A stretch of 7,126 nucleotides of DNA from Pseudomonadota bacterium (GCA_030271565.1 JARXKR010000027.1:1-7126), one strand, 5' to 3'. Shown: positions 1 to 5,939, counted from the first letter of the stretch. The notes: generated by a model from the letters alone, not told the origin. Made by a program: numbers and translations.

Positions 1-1205
1 GGCTTGTTGGTGGATCGGGCGATGGTCAGTTGCCCAACGGCGTGCCGATTGATCGAAGCTTGCTTGACGATTGGCGTCCTCTACCATTCGAGAATGGCGA
101 GTGGCTGAGCCTACGCTCGTGCTTTCAATTCGCGTCGTCTGGGTTGGAGTCTAAACGCGACCACATTGTATACGCGCCGAACGACCATGCACTGATCCGA
201 CAAATCAATGAGTTCCTAGTGCTTGATGGGGTCGCTGCTACCGAGCAATTTAATTCGACCGGGATGAATCCCGCAAGTGAGGCAAAAGCTGTTGGGCTTG
301 ATGCCACGATTTTGCGCACTGCCGGTTACCGTCCTCTGGATTTGCAACGGCACTATCCTCACCCCAAATGGAATGATCGCCTACGAACGCAGCTCAGCTT
401 GGCTTGGGGTGCGTCAAACATCTGTTTGTTCAGTTTGCCCAGCAACATCGGAGTTGGTCCAGCTGCATGGGCGCATTCGGGATATCCCGATCGTCACGCA
501 TTTCGCGGTAGCTACGGCGGTTACGCCTTCCCGCTCTACGACCGCCGCGTCGGACCTGACGCGCACAACCTCAACCCCATCCTCGTCGATGCACTGGCCG
601 AAGCCTATGGCGGTGCGCAGACGCCCGAGGACATTTTCGATGCCATCCTCTGCCTGCTCTCCGCGCAAAGCTATACCCACAAGTTTGCCGAAGATTTGGA
701 AGACACCTTCCCGCACATCCCCTTCCCCGCCGATCCCGCAGTGTTCGCCCGGGCGGCGGAAGTTGGCCGGGAAATTCGCGGGCTGGAAGCTTTTCAGCGC
801 GATCCCGCTGCCGTCTTCCGCCAGAAGGCATTCTGCAAGCAAGCCGCCGATACCGATGACGGCGCAGTGATCGCCGATGTATCCTACCGTGATGGCGAAC
901 TGTCGTTGTGGAAAGCCGATGGTCAAGCTGTAGCGGCCTTCACCGGGCTGCCCGAAGCAGTGTGGTCGTTCTCGGTCAGCGGATATCGTGTCCTGCCCCG
1001 CTGGATCGATGGCCGCAAAGGCCTGCCTTTCACCGATGCGCTCAAGACCGAATTGCGCGATGTTGCCGCGCGTATCCACGAACTTATCCATTGGTTCGCC
1101 AAGGCCGATCTTGTCTTGGCGGCCACTCTGGTGGAAACTGTCACCCGCGCAGCGCTGGGTTTTCCGGCGCCCGAACCCGGCGAGGTGGATGAAGGCGATG
1201 ACTGA
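1..1205 (+). CDS. Type ISP-like restriction-modification enzyme / adenine-specific DNA methyltransferase, C-terminal specificity region (5' partial)
   Basis: The reading frame is open from the left edge (first codon at 3-5) to TGA at 1203-1205, giving 400 codons. A TTG at 30-32 is an in-frame internal leucine, not a credible start. The sequence resembles the C-terminal target-recognition domain of single-chain type ISP enzymes (LlaBIII-like), which combine nuclease, helicase, N6-adenine methyltransferase and DNA recognition in one polypeptide. Signs are F-x-x-x-S-S-G-L-E-S-K-R-D (129-161; family pattern F..S.G..T.RD), GYAFPLYD before the TRD core, DIFDAILCLLSAQSYTHKFA continuing to a PHIPFP (630-728; family iFdY..a.L.s..Yr..y...l...fPriP.p), and SGYRVLPRWIDGRKG (978-1022). 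Nuclease, helicase and methyltransferase motifs would lie upstream and cannot be checked, so a methylase-only or BREX PglX-like protein remains possible. GC is about 55% up to ~480 and about 65% afterwards. The end overlaps the next gene. Confidence 0.78.
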   Translation, partial: LVGGSGDGQLPNGVPIDRSLLDDWRPLPFENGEWLSLRSCFQFASSGLESKRDHIVYAPNDHALIRQINEFLVLDGVAATEQFNSTGMNPASEAKAVGLDATILRTAGYRPLDLQRHYPHPKWNDRLRTQLSLAWGASNICLFSLPSNIGVGPAAWAHSGYPDRHAFRGSYGGYAFPLYDRRVGPDAHNLNPILVDALAEAYGGAQTPEDIFDAILCLLSAQSYTHKFAEDLEDTFPHIPFPADPAVFARAAEVGREIRGLEAFQRDPAAVFRQKAFCKQAADTDDGAVIADVSYRDGELSLWKADGQAVAAFTGLPEAVWSFSVSGYRVLPRWIDGRKGLPFTDALKTELRDVAARIHELIHWFAKADLVLAATLVETVTRAALGFPAPEPGEVDEGDD

Positions 1206-1488
1206 CCTGTTCGGCAACGGACAAATCAGCCTGTTCGGCGATGGGGAGGATCGCATTCCTCACCCGAAGCCGCAGCTCTTCGTCCCCGATATTCCCAAGA
1301 TCCGCGGTCGTCTGCTCGCCGTGCTCGACACTGCACGCGCCGCGCCCGCCACGCCTTGGCCGGACAAGGAGCGCCGGATGTGGCAGACGGTGTTTCCCAA
1401 CATGTCCAAATGGCTCCCCGACGAGGAGCGCGATCAGCTGTGCTTCGAATTTGCCGCCGAGATCGAGCGGTTGTCGAGAGCGGCATAA
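1198..1488 (+). CDS. Small protein of unknown function coupled to the type ISP-like gene
   Basis: A 96-residue protein that I cannot assign to a named family. Its ATG lies inside the upstream gene (overlap 1198-1205, ATGACTGA), and a purine-rich GAGGTGG at 1182-1188 can serve as ribosome binding site, so translation is probably coupled. The N-terminus (residues 1-17) contains two LFG units and Q9-I-S-L-F13, which fits the Q-x-(S/D)-L-F consensus for binding the DNA polymerase sliding clamp. A proline-rich linker follows (residues 21-33), then a predicted helical C-terminal half with aromatic and acidic positions (MWQTVFPNM at 61-69, WLPDEE at 72-77, FEFAAEIERL at 83-92). There are no membrane segments or signal peptide, so it should be cytoplasmic. 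The context suggests an accessory role to the restriction-modification enzyme, as partner, inhibitor or recruitment factor, which is inference only. Confidence 0.8.
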   Translation: MTDLFGNGQISLFGDGEDRIPHPKPQLFVPDIPKIRGRLLAVLDTARAAPATPWPDKERRMWQTVFPNMSKWLPDEERDQLCFEFAAEIERLSRAA

Positions 1489-1838
1489 GGCCGGGCTTTC
1501 GAGCGATTTTCCTACATCGCCACAATGTGCCAAGGTTCGCTCGCTGCTTGAACCACCAAATCCCCGCGCAGCCCCTCCAGCCGCCGGCTTTCCGCAACAA
1601 CGAAGTGTCACCTTGATCCTGAAATGACCCAGATAACCCCGCATTTTCGCTCCCCTCGCAGTGCCGTGACCGGGCGGCACACTGTCGCCTTTGTCACCCA
1701 GGTGTCGCCCACCGCGGGCCAGCGCCAAAAGCGCCCCCGCCCCGCCCCGCCGCGATCGTTTTGGTGTCAACCTGGTGTAAACTTAGGCCCAAAGCAGACC
1801 GCGCCCCGCAGGGCCAGTTGCGCGCAACGACAGGAAAA
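1489..1838. other. Gene-free spacer with short repeats between the RM operon and tRNA-Leu
   Basis: I see no convincing gene here. Open frames crossing it have poor starts or run antisense into neighbours. It holds TGTCRCC heptamers at 1606-1612, 1683-1689, 1692-1698 and 1703-1709; a tandem pair TGGTGTCAAC / TGGTGTAAAC at 1762-1771 and 1773-1782 (11-base period); a hairpin GTGCCG (1661-1666) with CGGCAC (1675-1680) and an 8-base loop, a weak terminator candidate for the RM pair because no T run follows; and a perfect 12-base palindrome GTTGCGCGCAAC at 1817-1828, just past the tRNA 3' end. No integrase or transposase remnant is visible. Confidence 0.5.
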
Positions 1839-1925
1839 TGGTGCCCAGAAGAGGACTCGAACCTCCACGCCCTTGCGAGCGCCAGCACCTGAAGCTGGTG
1901 CGTCTACCAATTCCGCCATCTGGGC
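1839..1925 (-). tRNA. tRNA-Leu (anticodon CAG)
   Basis: The minus strand folds as a complete class II tRNA. The acceptor stem is GCCCAGA (5' end at 1925) paired with TCTGGGC, with discriminator A at 1842 and an encoded CCA at 1841-1839. The anticodon arm is CCAGC-TTCAGGT-GCTGG, giving anticodon CAG (plus-strand positions 1889-1891), which reads CUG leucine codons. A long variable arm (about 15 nt) and the T arm GGAGG-TTCGAGT-CCTCT complete the fold, and the long variable arm fits tRNA-Leu. A short TTTT follows the CCA at 1838-1835. The 3' end points towards the restriction-modification genes, the side where elements that integrate at tRNA 3' ends would sit. Confidence 0.97.
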
Positions 1926-1972
1926 ACGGGTGGCACGCTGCTCGATTGCGGCGGGCCGGGGTAGGAGCGGGC

Positions 1973-2001
1973 CACTAGCTGGGGGGGCGGTGGCTTGTCA
2001 A
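1973..2001 (-). promoter_or_regulatory. Candidate sigma-70-type promoter for tRNA-Leu
   Basis: On the minus strand, TTGACA (2001 to 1996) is a perfect -35 box, preceded by GG. After a 17-base spacer that includes a run of seven Cs (the G run at 1981-1987), CTAGTG (1978 to 1973) is a modest -10 element. Transcription would start near 1967-1965, about 40 bases before the mature tRNA 5' end, leaving a leader for RNase P. The -10 match is weak, so this rests mainly on the perfect -35 box, its spacing and its position. Confidence 0.5.
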
Positions 2002-2080
2002 CCGGGCATTCGAGCGTTGCAGCGCCCGGGTGACTTGTGCCAAGGCCGAGGCGACGCGAAATGCAGCTGACGGGATGAAA

Positions 2081-3031
2081 ATGGCGCAGGATTTGGCAGA
2101 CAAGCTGGTGGTGGTCGTGGGCGGCAGCGGGTTTGTCGGGCGGCATCTGGCGCAGGAATTGCTCAGCCGGGGCGCGCGGCTGCGGGTGGTGAGCCGCAAC
2201 CCGGAACGGGCGGCGGCGCTCAAGCCGCTGGGCAATCTGGGCCAGGTGCAATTGCTGCGCGCCGATCTGACCCGGATCGAAAGCTTGCTGCAAGTGCTCG
2301 ATCGCGCCGACGCGGTGGTCAATCTGGCCGGAGCTTTTGTGGGCGATCTCGACGCGGTGATGGGGCGCGGCGCGGGAACGCTGGCGGCGGCGGCGAAGGC
2401 GGCGGGGGCGCGGGCGTTCGTCCACGTCTCGGCCATCGGTGCCGATCCGGAAGGGTCGACTGCTTATGCCCGGGCCAAGGCGGCGGGTGAGGCGGCGGTG
2501 CTCGCGGCGTTCCCGGGCGCGACGGTGCTGCGGCCATCGGTGCTGTTCGGGCAGGACGACCAGTTTGTGAACATGTTTGCCGGGCTGAGCGCCATGCTGC
2601 CGGTGCTGCCGGTGTTCGGGCCGAGCGCGCAGCTCCAGCCGCTGCTGGTCGACGATCTGGCGCTGGCGATCTGCGCCGCGCTGGAAGGCCCCGCAGCGCA
2701 CGGCGGCAAGACCTTCGAGCTGGGCGGGCCCGAGGTGGTGACGATGGGCGAGCTTAACCGCCGGATTGCCAAGGCTGCCGGGCGCGCGCCGGTGTTTGCG
2801 GAACTGCCCGATATGGCTTCGGCAGCTTTTGCGAGGCTGACCGGGTGGCTGCCGTTCGCGCCGCTCACCCGCCAGCAATGGCTGCTGCTCAAGGCGGGGA
2901 ATGTGGCTTCGGGCGCGCTGCCGGGATGCGCCGCGCTGGGCGTGACGCCGCGGGCGATGGGGCTGTTCCTCGACAAGTGGCTGGTGCGGTATCGCAAGCA
3001 CGGCCGCTTTGCCGACCGGGCTAAGGCCTGA
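2081..3031 (+). CDS. NDUFA9-like NAD(P)-dependent epimerase/dehydratase family protein
   Basis: A 316-residue atypical or extended short-chain dehydrogenase of the group annotated as complex I NDUFA9 subunit family. The Rossmann nucleotide-binding motif GGSGFVG is at residues 14-20, preceded by the strand LVVVV. An HVSAIGAD segment (115-122) supplies the conserved serine, and Y129-x-x-x-K133 fits the SDR catalytic pair. Members bind NAD(P)H and have been linked to complex I assembly or quinone biology; the substrate of the bacterial forms is not settled. The protein should be cytoplasmic or peripheral to the membrane. I chose ATG 2081 because GGGA at 2072-2075 is suitably spaced. ATG 2075 adds two residues and GTG 2030 adds 17, without a better ribosome site. 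The gene runs divergently from the tRNA promoter and convergently with the GST gene. Confidence 0.85.
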   Translation: MAQDLADKLVVVVGGSGFVGRHLAQELLSRGARLRVVSRNPERAAALKPLGNLGQVQLLRADLTRIESLLQVLDRADAVVNLAGAFVGDLDAVMGRGAGTLAAAAKAAGARAFVHVSAIGADPEGSTAYARAKAAGEAAVLAAFPGATVLRPSVLFGQDDQFVNMFAGLSAMLPVLPVFGPSAQLQPLLVDDLALAICAALEGPAAHGGKTFELGGPEVVTMGELNRRIAKAAGRAPVFAELPDMASAAFARLTGWLPFAPLTRQQWLLLKAGNVASGALPGCAALGVTPRAMGLFLDKWLVRYRKHGRFADRAKA

Positions 3032-3048
3032 CGCTATCACTCGATAAC

Positions 3049-3165
3049 CTAACCCCGCTCATGCTGAGCTTGTCGAAGCACTGCCCTTTTCTTCGTGCCG
3101 CAGTGTGCAACCGGACAAAGAAAAGCAGCCCTTCGACAAGCTCAGGGTAGGCGGGACTTGGTTAG
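3049..3165. repeat. Imperfect inverted repeat of a sphingomonad intergenic element, probable bidirectional terminator
   Basis: Core arms CTGAGCTTGTCGAAG (3064-3078) and CTTCGACAAGCTCAG (3131-3145) are perfect complements. Pairing continues inward with CTGCCCTTTTCTT (3081-3093) against AAGAAAAGCAG (3118-3128), allowing a two-base bulge. The loop is about 24 bases. Weaker outer pairing is possible between CTAACC (3049-3054) with CCCGC (3054-3058) and GCGGG (3151-3155) with GGTTAG (3160-3165). The CTGAGCTTGTCGAAG unit is, from memory, very common between genes in sphingomonad genomes. It sits exactly where the epimerase gene (+) and the GST gene (-) converge, and the T-rich stem could stop transcription in both directions. 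Confidence 0.85.
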
Positions 3166-3167
3166 AT

Positions 3168-3839
3168 TTACGCGTTCACATCCGCATAGTGGCTCGGCGG
3201 CTGGATCACTTCCATCCGCTCGGCCAGCAAGGGCCGGAAGCTCGGGCGGCTCTTGAATACGGCGTACCAGCCCGCCGACTGCTCATGCCCGGTCCAGTCG
3301 AGCCCGCCGAGGTAATCGGCGACCGAGATCTGTGCGGCGGCGGCCAGATCGGCGAGGGTCATCGTCGCGCCGGCCAGCCACGGGCGGTGATCGATCAAGT
3401 GGTCGATGTAGTAGAGGTGCTCGTGCGCCAGCTTCATCGCCTCACGCAACACTTTCGAATCCGGCGATTGACGATAGACCAGCCGCTTCTTCATCCGCTC
3501 GTGGAGCAAGGGTGCGGTGACATCGCCGAAGAAATTCTCGTCGAACAAGGCGACCAGGCGCCGGATTTCGGCGCGGCCAGCAGCGGTGCCGTTGATCATC
3601 GGCAACTTGTCGACCGTCTCTTCGAAATATTCGCAGATCGCCCGGCTATCGACCAGCGTCAGGCCCTTGGCGGGATCGTGCAGCACCGGGGTCCGTCCCG
3701 CCGGGTTGAGCGCGTAGAACTCGTCGCGCCCCTCCCACGGGTTCTCACGCCACAATTCGTAAGGCACGCCCTTCTCGCTGAGCAGCAGGCGAACCTTGCG
3801 GCTGAACGGGCACAGGGGGAATTGGTAAAGCTGCCACAT
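3168..3839 (-). CDS. Glutathione S-transferase family protein
   Basis: A 223-residue, full-length two-domain GST, expected to be cytoplasmic. The N-terminal thioredoxin-like domain (about 1-78) has the CPFS motif at residues 10-13 where the glutathione-activating cysteine or serine lies, the cis-proline TPVL (50-53) and the glutathione gamma-glutamyl contact D64-S65-R-A-I. The C-terminal helical domain carries the N-capping box T161-L-A-D164 in a conserved TLADLAAAAQISVADYLG segment (161-178). Such proteins conjugate or reduce electrophiles with glutathione, but the substrate cannot be read from sequence. The start is ATG at 3839, since MWQLYQFPLCPFSRK is the usual N-terminus. ATG 3851 and TTG 3875 would add residues outside the fold, and neither has a good ribosome site. 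It lies 78 bases downstream of the phosphatase gene with no obvious terminator between, so it may share its transcript. Confidence 0.92.
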   Translation of the reverse strand: MWQLYQFPLCPFSRKVRLLLSEKGVPYELWRENPWEGRDEFYALNPAGRTPVLHDPAKGLTLVDSRAICEYFEETVDKLPMINGTAAGRAEIRRLVALFDENFFGDVTAPLLHERMKKRLVYRQSPDSKVLREAMKLAHEHLYYIDHLIDHRPWLAGATMTLADLAAAAQISVADYLGGLDWTGHEQSAGWYAVFKSRPSFRPLLAERMEVIQPPSHYADVNA

Positions 3840-3917
3840 GATGAGTGCCATGCCCCGAGGAGACTCCAGCTTCAAGGCACGAGTGGCAGGCCGGACCAGC
3901 TTTACAGGTGGAAAACC

Positions 3918-5381
3918 TTAGCGCTTAATCCGGGTCGGCCGGCCGAGTGCCGTGCCGAGCCGCGCCAGCCGCCGCTCGAGCGCGCTATCGATCAGCGCGG
4001 CGATGGCCTTGGGCGGGGCAAGCACCAGCGCGCCATCAACCGCAACCTGCAGCGGCACCTGGCGCAACGCTGCCGGGGCCCCGCCGCTGAGCCGCTGGGC
4101 GAGACGCAAGGCATAACCCCAGCCCTTGGCGCGCTCGAGCCGGTCTGCGGGGGCGAGTTTGGCGAGAATGCCGGGCGGTGAGTCCGGAGATCCGCCCAGC
4201 CCGACATGGAGCGCCATCGCCATCACCGCGCGGTCGGCGGCGTTGACCCCGATCCAATTGCCGTGGAGCGCAATGTCTTCTCCCGCCACTGCGCGGAAAT
4301 CGGGATCGGAGGCCCACGAAGTCCCGGCGATCAGGCAGGCCGCATGGCGCAAGCGGCGTTCTGCCGGGGGATCGCCCGCGAAGGCGGCATCGCTCCACCC
4401 CAGCAGCGCCTCGGCATGGCCCTCGACCGCCTGCTGCCCGGTGAGCGCGTGACGGATTCCCTCGATCAGCGGATCGAGCTGGCGCAGAGCCGGATCGAGC
4501 GCCTCGAACAGCAGCCCTTCGCGCAGGCCGTGCGCCGAGATAATGACTTCGGATGGATTGGTTACCGCGACCAGCGCGGCGAGCAAGGCGGCAGCATCGT
4601 CGAGCTGCAGCGCCCGCCCCGCTTTGACCCCGCGCACCGCCGCCAGTTCGGCGCTGCCCATCGCGCGGACAACCGGCTTGAGCTCGCGCGCATCTTCGGC
4701 GGAGAAGCTGTAATCGCCCAGCACCGGCAGCGGGAACTGGCTGCGGGCCATGTGAACCCGCGCCAGCGCGCGCCACGCCCCACCGACGAGATAGAGCGGC
4801 TGGCCCGCCAGGTCATTAAGCCAGCCATGCGGCTCGGTCGCCTTCTGCAGGGCCTTGCGCAATTGTCCTTGCCCGCCCGCGCGGATTGCCGCCACGCGCA
4901 TCGCGCCGAACAGCAGCGAGACCTTTTCGTGAACCGCGCCATCGGCCACCCGGACCAGTTCAAGGCTGCCCCCGCCCATGTCGGCGACCAGCCCGCGCGC
5001 TTGTGGATGCGCCGAGATCACCCCGAGTCCCGCAGCCTCGGCCTCTTGATCGCCGCTGAGCAATTCAGCGGGCAGGCCCAGTGCGCGCACGGCCTTGAGG
5101 AACTGCGGGCCGTCGCTGGCCTCGCGCACTGCAGCGGTGGCGACGACGCGCACGCGCCCCGGTTTCATGAGCTTGAGCAGCGCGGCAAACCGCGCGAGGC
5201 CGGCTAGCGCACTTTCGACACTCTCGGGATCGAGCCGGCCCTGTGCGACCACCCCGCGCCCGAGGCCAGCCATCAGCTTCTCGTTGAACAACAGCGACGG
5301 CGCGCGCAGCGGCCCGCCGAACACCACCAGCCGGATCGAGTTCGAGCCGATGTCGACGATCGCTTGGCGCTGGTCTTTCAT
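3918..5381 (-). CDS. ppx: Ppx/GppA family phosphatase (exopolyphosphatase or pppGpp phosphohydrolase)
   Basis: A 487-residue ASKHA-fold phosphatase that releases phosphate from polyphosphate ends and/or converts pppGpp to ppGpp; sequence alone does not separate the two. Visible motifs are the phosphate-binding DIGSNSIRLVV (residues 10-20), the VATAAVREA segment (80-88), SGDQEAEA (109-116) with E113 at the catalytic-glutamate position of E. coli Ppx, and ADMGGGSLELV (133-143) with D134 and E141 matching the E. coli catalytic aspartate and glutamate spacing. The C-terminal region (about 310-487) corresponds to the HD-like helical part, with ACLIAGTSWASDPDFR around 345-360 and few histidines, so it is probably not a metal hydrolase. 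The start is ATG 5381 with only a short AGG six bases upstream. The gene lies 43 bases after the exported-protein gene. No polyphosphate kinase gene is adjacent. Confidence 0.93.
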   Translation of the reverse strand: MKDQRQAIVDIGSNSIRLVVFGGPLRAPSLLFNEKLMAGLGRGVVAQGRLDPESVESALAGLARFAALLKLMKPGRVRVVATAAVREASDGPQFLKAVRALGLPAELLSGDQEAEAAGLGVISAHPQARGLVADMGGGSLELVRVADGAVHEKVSLLFGAMRVAAIRAGGQGQLRKALQKATEPHGWLNDLAGQPLYLVGGAWRALARVHMARSQFPLPVLGDYSFSAEDARELKPVVRAMGSAELAAVRGVKAGRALQLDDAAALLAALVAVTNPSEVIISAHGLREGLLFEALDPALRQLDPLIEGIRHALTGQQAVEGHAEALLGWSDAAFAGDPPAERRLRHAACLIAGTSWASDPDFRAVAGEDIALHGNWIGVNAADRAVMAMALHVGLGGSPDSPPGILAKLAPADRLERAKGWGYALRLAQRLSGGAPAALRQVPLQVAVDGALVLAPPKAIAALIDSALERRLARLGTALGRPTRIKR

Positions 5382-5382
5382 G

Positions 5383-5397
5383 GCCTAGCGCTTAGGC
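5383..5397. promoter_or_regulatory. Near-perfect palindrome over the ppx ribosome-binding region
   Basis: GCCTAGCGCTTAGGC is a 14-base palindrome with one inserted T, ending one base upstream of the ppx start codon region and covering its only AGG. It may be an operator, a small hairpin that masks the ribosome site, or chance. A near copy, CCTTAGCGCTTA, lies at 3916-3927 over the ppx stop codon. Confidence 0.3.
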
Positions 5398-5424
5398 GAG
5401 GCGGCGCGCGCTTGCCAGCATCAA

Positions 5425-5826
5425 TCAGCGTGCGGCTGGCACCATCTCAGGCGCAACCGACTGGAATTGCGGCAAGCATTGCGCAAATTCGCGGTCGAGC
5501 GCGGCCGCCGGATCGGGAGCTTTCGCGAGGCTGTCCTGCAACGCCGTCAGCCGCGTCAGGTAATAGGCCTCGATCGTCTCGATCGTGGCGGCCTTTTCAT
5601 CGAGCGTGCGCGCGCCGGTGCGGACAAAGAATTCGCGCGCTGGACCGGCCATCGCCGGGAAGCGGTCGGCCCCGGGCAGCTTCTGGCTCTGGTTGCGGGT
5701 CACCTGCCCGAACACCAGTGCGCAGTGCACCTGGGCATCGAGGTCGGGCAGTTTGGGCGCGGCATTGGCCAGAAATGGAACTGCGCCGAGCAAGGCGGCG
5801 AGGAGGATTGCAACGGGTTTAATCAT
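5425..5826 (-). CDS. Small exported protein of unknown function
   Basis: A 133-residue protein that I do not recognise as a named family. Residues 1-22 form a typical Sec signal peptide: K3, a hydrophobic stretch AILLAALLGAVPFLA, then ANA before AP, giving probable cleavage after residue 22. There is no lipobox cysteine, so the mature protein of about 111 residues should be soluble in the periplasm. It has two cysteines, C35 and C117, which could form a disulfide joining its ends, and a predicted helical middle (about 75-105, DEKAATIETIEAYYLTRLTA). The start is ATG 5826, which gives the signal peptide directly; no strong ribosome site precedes it. It is probably the first gene of the minus-strand group leading into ppx, and it is divergent from the VOC/fdhD pair. 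Any functional link with phosphate metabolism is unproven. Confidence 0.82.
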   Translation of the reverse strand: MIKPVAILLAALLGAVPFLANAAPKLPDLDAQVHCALVFGQVTRNQSQKLPGADRFPAMAGPAREFFVRTGARTLDEKAATIETIEAYYLTRLTALQDSLAKAPDPAAALDREFAQCLPQFQSVAPEMVPAAR

Positions 5827-5877
5827 CGCGCGGTTCTAGCGCAGCCCCGATGAACCGCAACTGTCGGCGTGCGACGA

Positions 5878-5905
5878 TTGACCGCGCCAGCCACTAGCCT
5901 ACAAG
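5878..5905 (+). promoter_or_regulatory. Candidate promoter for the VOC-fdhD operon
   Basis: TTGACC (5878-5883, five of six to the -35 consensus) is separated by 16 bases from TACAAG (5900-5905, four of six to TATAAT). Transcription would begin near 5912, leaving about 28 bases to the GTG start at 5940, enough for the GGAGA ribosome site. It lies in the ~100-base divergent spacer. I found no convincing counterpart for the minus-strand gene. Confidence 0.4.
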
Positions 5906-5927
5906 TGGCGTATCAAAACTCAAAATG

Positions 5928-5932
5928 GGAGA
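5928..5932 (+). promoter_or_regulatory. Ribosome binding site that favours the GTG start of the VOC gene
   Basis: GGAGA, inside GGGAGAG (5927-5933), stands seven bases before GTG 5940. The alternative ATG at 5925 overlaps this purine run and has only A-rich sequence upstream with no Shine-Dalgarno match. This site therefore supports translation from GTG 5940. Confidence 0.6.
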
Positions 5933-5939
5933 GACCCCG

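Noticed and set aside
414..1256. Long minus-strand open frame opposite the type ISP-like gene
   Set aside because: The sense strand has clear family motifs. The antisense protein has no recognisable domain and is the expected shadow in GC-rich DNA.
1141..1770. Minus-strand open frame of 209 codons through the spacer, with an internal ATG preceded by GAGGGGAG near 1650
   Set aside because: It runs antisense through the small RM-coupled gene, is rich in G, R and A and shows no domain. The purine-rich stretch before the internal ATG is the only support.
1624..2070. Plus-strand open frame crossing the tRNA
   Set aside because: It overlaps a complete tRNA-Leu on the other strand and has no protein-like features.
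2030..2080. Upstream GTG 2030 or ATG 2075 starts for the epimerase
   Set aside because: GTG 2030 adds 17 residues unlike the family N-terminus. ATG 2075 lacks room for a ribosome site. The difference does not affect the call.
1904..3040. Minus-strand open frame of 378 codons opposite the epimerase gene
   Set aside because: Its composition is dominated by R, H, Q and P with no motif. The opposite frame has a Rossmann motif and YxxxK.
3840..3875. TTG 3875 or ATG 3851 starts for the GST
   Set aside because: No Shine-Dalgarno sequence, and the extra residues precede the usual MWQLYQF start of the thioredoxin fold.
3105..4181. Plus-strand open frame of 358 codons opposite GST and the end of ppx
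   Set aside because: It spans two convincing minus-strand genes and the inverted repeat, so it is a shadow frame.
4206..5207. Plus-strand open frame of 333 codons opposite ppx
   Set aside because: No family resemblance; it mirrors third-position GC of ppx, whose catalytic motifs are intact.
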